Shown: in pieces, positions 6,761 to 10,215 of the stretch
Position numbering within the stretch: the stretch's first letter is position 1
Layout of the letters: each line of letters starts with the position of its first letter
Assembly: GCA_000482145.1 (NCBI GenBank)
Contig: AUXH01000663.1
Coordinates: forward strand, 1-10,215
DNA from: Strigomonas culicis
Taxonomy: Eukaryota > Euglenozoa > Kinetoplastea > Trypanosomatida > Trypanosomatidae
DNA length: 10,215 nt
Direction: 5' to 3'
Position numbers and translations under genes: made by a program
The notes under the pieces: model-generated
Databases searched by the model: none
The model's input: the letters and a program-made list of their open reading frames with translations, nothing else
What the model was told of the DNA's origin: nothing

Positions 6761-7420
6761 GAGCTCCCGCGTTAGTGCGTCCAAGAGTACGAAAGTAACG
6801 GGGGAAAATATCGAATTGCACGCCAAAATTTTTTTAAATAGTTTTACAATAGCTCTTCTTCACTACGTTGTGTAAGAAGAACAGAAACTAGTTGAAACAA
6901 AGCGAAGGGGTGAAAAGACAGTGAAAAAAAAATTATTAAGAAAAAGTAGGAATACTACTATGCATGCAAAAGGAAAACCAAAACAACAAAAGAAGAATAA
7001 CACTTCCAGTAGAACTATGCAAACCACTAAAAAGAGGAGAAGATGCAGTATAGTCACATTGTAGAGTAACGGCAAGTGGAGAATACATGCAAATAAACAC
7101 GAAGGAACTAATGATGGTCCAAGTACGTTCTTTGTATCTGTTTGTGTGGGTGAGTGCAATTATACGTGTGGTATTTACTGATACATGTTTGTATAGTCAA
7201 ATAAAAAAGAAAAAAAGGCGAAAACAGAAACAACTCAAAATTACAATAGTATATTCAGAATATGGTATAAACCGAAAAGACAAAAAAAAAGAAGATAATG
7301 ACAACTATTAGCTCCGAAGAGAAACATCATATACCGTTTCGACAAGTGTATACTTTTGTTTCTGAAAAAAAAAACGTAGAAATGGAAGGAGGAGCAAAAA
7401 AAAAGACTTTTTAGTTATGT
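6761..7420. other. AT-rich intergenic spacer
   Basis: No gene is supported. It has many A runs (for example near 6925-6935, 7202-7217 and 7285-7292). Part of it (about 6994-7068) resembles 5155-5230, upstream of the sister gene, showing that flanking DNA was duplicated with the gene. The stretch near 7420 may be the 3' UTR of the small GC-rich unit at 7421-7639, if that is transcribed as a gene. Confidence 0.5.
6764..6800 (-). promoter_or_regulatory. Predicted trans-splice acceptor for 5975-6760 with very short 5' UTR
   Basis: Minus strand: a T/C stretch (TTTTCCCCCGTTACTTTCG and onward) is followed by the first AG at 6765-6764, 3 nt before the ATG. No other AG is seen for about 85 bases upstream. 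The tract is weaker than in the other genes, so this site is less certain. Confidence 0.4.
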
Positions 7421-7639
7421 TCAGGTAATCGCTTTGAAAGATAAATGAAGTGTGAAATCAAAGGAGTAGGGCGTCTCTTTTCGAGAAGGTGCGGCCTCTC
7501 CATGCGCACTTCGTAGAAATGCAGTGGTGCGTGGCACGAACAGCTTGGTGGTAACGCAGGGGGTGGTTCTGCGTGACCACCAGCAGGGTAGCGCGTGCAC
7601 CATATTCCCATCATATGTCTCAATTAGTTCTTTTAGCAT
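7421..7639 (-). CDS. Possible small protein gene or gene relic in a GC-rich island
   Basis: A 72-codon frame from the ATG at 7639, with no recognised homology. About 150 bases (7470-7620) are clearly richer in GC than the surrounding spacer, as the real genes here are. In this frame roughly 20 of the first 25 codons of the GC-rich part end in G or C, a bias like the neighbours'; an overlapping frame (7411-7614) lacks it. A pyrimidine tract ending in TTTTTAG (AG at 7660-7659) lies 19 nt before the ATG, which is also the first ATG after it. The bias fades in the second half, as in a decaying or chance frame. No membrane segment or motif is seen. It could be a small gene, a remnant of a lost family member, or a non-coding RNA. 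Confidence 0.3.
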   Translation of the reverse strand: MLKELIETYDGNMVHALPCWWSRRTTPCVTTKLFVPRTTAFLRSAHGEAAPSRKETPYSFDFTLHLSFKAIT

Positions 7640-8111
7640 CACAAGCCACAACAAAGAACTAAAAAGAAGAACATACGAATGGTAAGTGTATATACATACC
7701 TATATATATAAAAGAGAACACTTCTAAATGTAAGGGACAAACAGAAACATACAACGTAAAAGCAAATAATAATAATAATAAGGCAGAATAATTGATACGA
7801 TGGAATAACAGTAGCTTTTTAGTGTTGCTTATTTTTTTTTACCTTTTGGTTTCTTTTTTTGTCGAAAACAGAGGGCGTAAGATATACAATTAATAGCAAA
7901 AATAAAAGAAAAAAAAACTAAAGATTGAAAACAATAATAATAATGTATCACTTGATGTTAAAAAATGTTCGAAACAAAAAAAAAAACTGTTTCAACATAT
8001 CGGATTGATTAAAGAGTTGAACAGACAAAAACGTGGTTTTGATAAAACACGGGTAACCCAACGGTCAATGGGTCGTCCCATTCCTTCCGGCGTCTGCCCT
8101 TGGCTTCTCAC
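7640..8111. other. AT-rich intergenic spacer (3' UTR of 8112-8933)
   Basis: No gene is supported. It contains an AAT run at about 7765-7780, AT-rich simple sequence near 7690-7712, and T runs on the plus strand at about 7832-7860. The tract and AG at 7659-7672 could serve the small unit at 7421-7639. Confidence 0.5.
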
Positions 8112-8933
8112 TCACTCCAGTCCGTCCTCGTCCGCCGTGTCCTGCCCTGTCGTCACGGCCTCGTGTGTGGGCAGGAAGCTCACGCTGAGCGGCCTGAAGG
8201 GTGCTGCTGCGACGCGCTGGCCGCCCTGGACAGAGGAATGGAAGCGGCGCTTCGCACCGTGGGCCTCGGCGCTGCCGAGGCTCTCCGCCGGTGAGGCGCT
8301 CCCGCGGCCCCGCAGTGCCTCCGCCACCCCCCTGCCGCTGCTGCCGTCATCGCTGTGCTCGACGGCGTCCGGCCGCGCGTCGAAGTAGGCGCGGTACATG
8401 CACGTGCTCTCCTGCGTAGAGAGAGACCGCAGCGGGCCCGCGGCGGCGGCGAGCGCGGCCGGCGACACCCCACACCGGATGGGGTAGCAGCAGTTGCTGT
8501 GGCTCTCGCCCGTGGCCGCCCCGAAGAGGTGGACGTGGTTCGGCGGCCCGCCCACCGCGCACGGACTGCTGTGGCGGCCGCCGAGCCGCCGCGTGTGGGA
8601 GCGAGGCGGCGTCGTCGCCGCGTGCGAGGCGGCGCTGGGGTTGCGGCTGCGCGGCGCGTGCGCAACCGGAACGGGGCCGCTCGTGGTGCCGAGGGCCTGC
8701 CACCGTCCCGGCACCGCCCGGCTCGTGAGGATGGGACCGCTCGCCATGCTGCCGTCCTTCGAGAAGATCTCCGACGGGTCCCAGGACGAGTTGAGCGTGC
8801 TGAGGGCGATGGAGGGCCCGCCGGGCGACCCGGAGACCGCCACGGAGGCACTCCCCTGCGGTCTCACCGCCATGTCTCCTTTTGTAGTTAAAGGAAGAAC
8901 ACACGGGAGCACCGAGTTGGAGGTAGCGTCCAT
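8112..8933 (-). CDS. Conserved hypothetical protein (family B, divergent member 3)
   Basis: A 273-residue protein distantly related to the two downstream genes. Shared segments are: HLF (135-137, compare the HLF at 90-92 of member 2); PLRSLS (167-172), followed by a Tyr and FDAR (184-187) matching the NYKSLFDSR block; AESLGS (216-221); FHSS (231-234) and QR (239-240); and a C-terminal PLSVSF (248-253). The key NGASFCREG stretch is not conserved, nor is the MDD-THW N-terminus. The first ATG (8933) is just 1 nt after a strong splice AG. An ATG at 8873 (MAVRPQ) is an alternative start that would remove 20 residues. The frame upstream of 8933 is only the translated pyrimidine tract. The protein is Ser/Ala/Pro-rich, acidic at the very C-terminus (DTADEDGLE), with no membrane segment. 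Function unknown. Confidence 0.8.
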   Translation of the reverse strand: MDATSNSVLPCVLPLTTKGDMAVRPQGSASVAVSGSPGGPSIALSTLNSSWDPSEIFSKDGSMASGPILTSRAVPGRWQALGTTSGPVPVAHAPRSRNPSAASHAATTPPRSHTRRLGGRHSSPCAVGGPPNHVHLFGAATGESHSNCCYPIRCGVSPAALAAAAGPLRSLSTQESTCMYRAYFDARPDAVEHSDDGSSGRGVAEALRGRGSASPAESLGSAEAHGAKRRFHSSVQGGQRVAAAPFRPLSVSFLPTHEAVTTGQDTADEDGLE

Positions 8934-9573
8934 CCTACAGGAGAGACAATAAAAGAAAAGAACGAAGAAAAAACAAAAGAAATGAAATGGGAAAAAAAAG
9001 GACACACGAAAAAAAAAACACTGGAGAAGTATATATATTATAGTATATGCGTATTGCTTATGAATGTATATAACAACACAAGATTTTATAGTACTCTCTT
9101 ATAAAAAAAAGCAAAAATAAAATGGTTCAATTGAAAAAAAAAAGTAAAAAAAACTTTTAAAGAATAATCGAGACAGTAAGAACAGAGGAAACAATCCGAT
9201 ACAATTTATACGCTACGCGATCTCATCACATACAGGTACAAAATACAGTCCCCGCCACTACGAAGGAGGGTAAACTACTTTGCACAAGTTTCTATGACAG
9301 AAACACCACGGTCACTATTAAGCACTCTTTTCAAAAAACAAGGAACCAAAGAAAAATGAAAAAGAAGAACATGAGATTTCTGCTTAAAAACACACTTCTT
9401 CATATGTTTTAGTACGAAACAAAAAAAAAGAATTACAAAAACAAAAGAGAGACGGGAAGAGGTACTTTTATAAATTGAAAGAAAAAAAAAGAGAAAGGAA
9501 TACAGACTAATCAAATGTCTGACAATGAAAAAAAAAAGCATGCTCCTATATATTCATATATAGATACATTCGC
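8934..9573. other. AT-rich intergenic spacer (3' UTR of the ZIP transporter gene)
   Basis: No gene is supported in these 640 bases. Apart from the splice tract of the next gene at 8935-9000, it holds A runs (for example 9133-9142, 9420-9428, 9482-9490) and short AT repeats near 9030-9045 and 9548-9563. In Leishmania, iron-transporter mRNA responds to iron supply, so this 3' UTR could be regulatory, but no specific element is recognised. Confidence 0.5.
8935..9000 (-). promoter_or_regulatory. Predicted trans-splice acceptor for 8112-8933
   Basis: The minus strand carries a long pyrimidine-rich tract of about 60 bases, ending in GTCTCTCCTGTAG with AG at 8936-8935. Only one base separates it from the ATG at 8933. 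This is the strongest acceptor-like sequence in the window. If splicing occurs exactly here, either the leader is essentially the spliced leader alone or translation starts at the ATG at 8873. Confidence 0.6.
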
Positions 9574-10215
9574 TCACAACCACTTGCCGACCAGCGCCAT
9601 GAGGCCCATGCCCATCCACAGCGCAACGAAGAGGATGACCTTCTTCGCCTTGGGGTGATGGTTGATGTTCTTGGTGGGGTCCTTCTCGTAGCGCATGTGC
9701 AGGGGGTGGATCGTCGGCGCGGAGAAGAGCTTCACGTCGGCCGTGAAGTCGATGAAGAGCAGGTTGAAGGCCAGGTACAGCAGAATGCCCGCGCAGAAGC
9801 TGTTCAGGATCGCGAGCATCATGACGAAGGCGGGGCCCGACATCGCGTCCGGCCGCACGTTGACGGCGATGGTCGCGGCGGTCATGCCCAGCGGCGCGGA
9901 GATGGAGAAGACGAAGGCCAGCACGATCTCCAGCGCCACGCGGAACTTCGCGTCCACCAGCCGGCTGCCCAGCGACATGCCCTCGAACAGCTGGTGGAAC
10001 ACCAGCGCCACGAGCAGCGGCTTGAGCTGCGCGTCCGAGTTCAGACCCAGGTCCAGCCCCACGAACACGGAGTGCAGCGTCACGCCGAACTCCATGCAGA
10101 TGGCCGCGATGATGCGCCGCAGCTGGCTCTTGTCGTCCGGCATCTCGAAGGCGTGGCTGTGGCCGTGCGGCAGGTCCATCTCACCCCCGCAGTGGTCGTC
10201 GCCCGCCCCGCGGAC
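9574..10215 (-). CDS. ZIP-family iron/zinc transporter, C-terminal part (5' end outside window)
   Basis: The frame is open to the right edge, so 213 residues of the C-terminal part are visible; the first ATG inside (10179) is internal. ZIP proteins move Fe2+ or Zn2+ into the cytosol. The visible part starts in the His-rich loop between segments 3 and 4 (DDHCGGE then PHGHSH). Segment 4 has the hallmark HSVFVG (residues 47-52), and segment 5 has HQLFEG (73-78), the metal-binding His/Glu pairs of the family. Segments 6 (about 98-122), 7 (about 133-160) and 8 follow, and the protein ends GMGLMALVGKWL, a typical ZIP C-terminus. A loop with HPLHMR and NINHHPK lies before segment 8. It is likely related to the kinetoplastid LIT1-type iron transporters, but iron versus zinc cannot be decided from this part. 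All visible key residues are intact. Confidence 0.93.
   Translation of the reverse strand, partial: VRGAGDDHCGGEMDLPHGHSHAFEMPDDKSQLRRIIAAICMEFGVTLHSVFVGLDLGLNSDAQLKPLLVALVFHQLFEGMSLGSRLVDAKFRVALEIVLAFVFSISAPLGMTAATIAVNVRPDAMSGPAFVMMLAILNSFCAGILLYLAFNLLFIDFTADVKLFSAPTIHPLHMRYEKDPTKNINHHPKAKKVILFVALWMGMGLMALVGKWL

Noticed and set aside
6761..6826. Upstream extension of the 5975-6760 frame
   Set aside because: It begins at TTG in AT-rich sequence. The paralogue starts at the equivalent of the ATG at 6760 (MDD-THW).
7411..7614. HAPLH-F peptide in the GC island resembling HAPLHHF of family B, suggesting a decayed third copy
   Set aside because: The match is only about five residues, is in the frame without third-position GC bias, and adjoining DNA does not align well. 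It is too weak to call a paralogous pseudogene.
8201..8952. Plus-strand and alternate minus-strand frames over 8112-8933
   Set aside because: They are Arg/Ala-rich shadows in GC-rich DNA. Only the frame at 8112-8933 shows homology to the neighbouring genes.
8934..9005. Phe-rich N-terminal extension of the 8112-8933 frame resembling a membrane segment
   Set aside because: It begins at GTG and is simply the translated pyrimidine tract of the splice acceptor.
1..10215. tRNA, rRNA, snoRNA, CRISPR or complete mobile elements
   Set aside because: Nothing with the needed structure or repeats was found by eye on either strand. A covariance-model search was not possible.

Overview
The window looks like a piece of a kinetoplastid (trypanosomatid) nuclear chromosome. 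All credible genes lie on the minus strand, as expected of a polycistronic unit transcribed right to left. They are intronless, GC-rich and GC3-biased, and are separated by long AT-rich spacers full of homopurine runs, which read as polypyrimidine tracts on the coding strand. Several gene starts are preceded by such a tract, an AG-free stretch and then an AG, the layout expected for spliced-leader trans-splicing. No promoters, ribosome binding sites, tRNA, rRNA, CRISPR arrays or insertion sequences were seen. I cannot name the species. The strong contrast between GC-rich genes and AT-rich spacers is unlike typical Leishmania, so another trypanosomatid is more likely.

Layout in transcription order (right to left). 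At 9574-10215 lies the 3' part of a ZIP-family iron/zinc transporter, whose 5' end is outside the window. Next come three members of one unnamed protein family (family B): 8112-8933, 5975-6760 and 4167-4886. The last two sit in a tandem duplication of about 1.85 kb and share a 137-nt stretch with only one mismatch. A small GC-rich island at 7421-7639, between the first two, may be a short gene or a gene relic. Then come three unnamed proteins that all begin with an N-myristoylation signal (Met-Gly-x-x-x-Ser) and carry proline-rich PPxY motifs (family A): 2714-3217, 1107-2075 and a partial gene at 1-514. The partial gene also has Cys3, a likely palmitoylation site.

The most interesting content is family A. 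These are predicted peripheral membrane proteins with different second membrane signals (palmitoyl-Cys in one, a strong polybasic region in another). Two share a conserved core of about 50 residues that I do not recognise, and all three have PPxY motifs of the kind bound by WW domains. They look like membrane-anchored adaptors, though this is inference from motifs. Family B proteins have no membrane segment or signal peptide and are probably largely disordered; their function is unknown. Nothing in the sequence shows that the two families and the transporter work together. Their clustering and expansion suggest an accessory, fast-evolving part of the genome, with expression probably set after transcription through UTRs, as is usual in these organisms.
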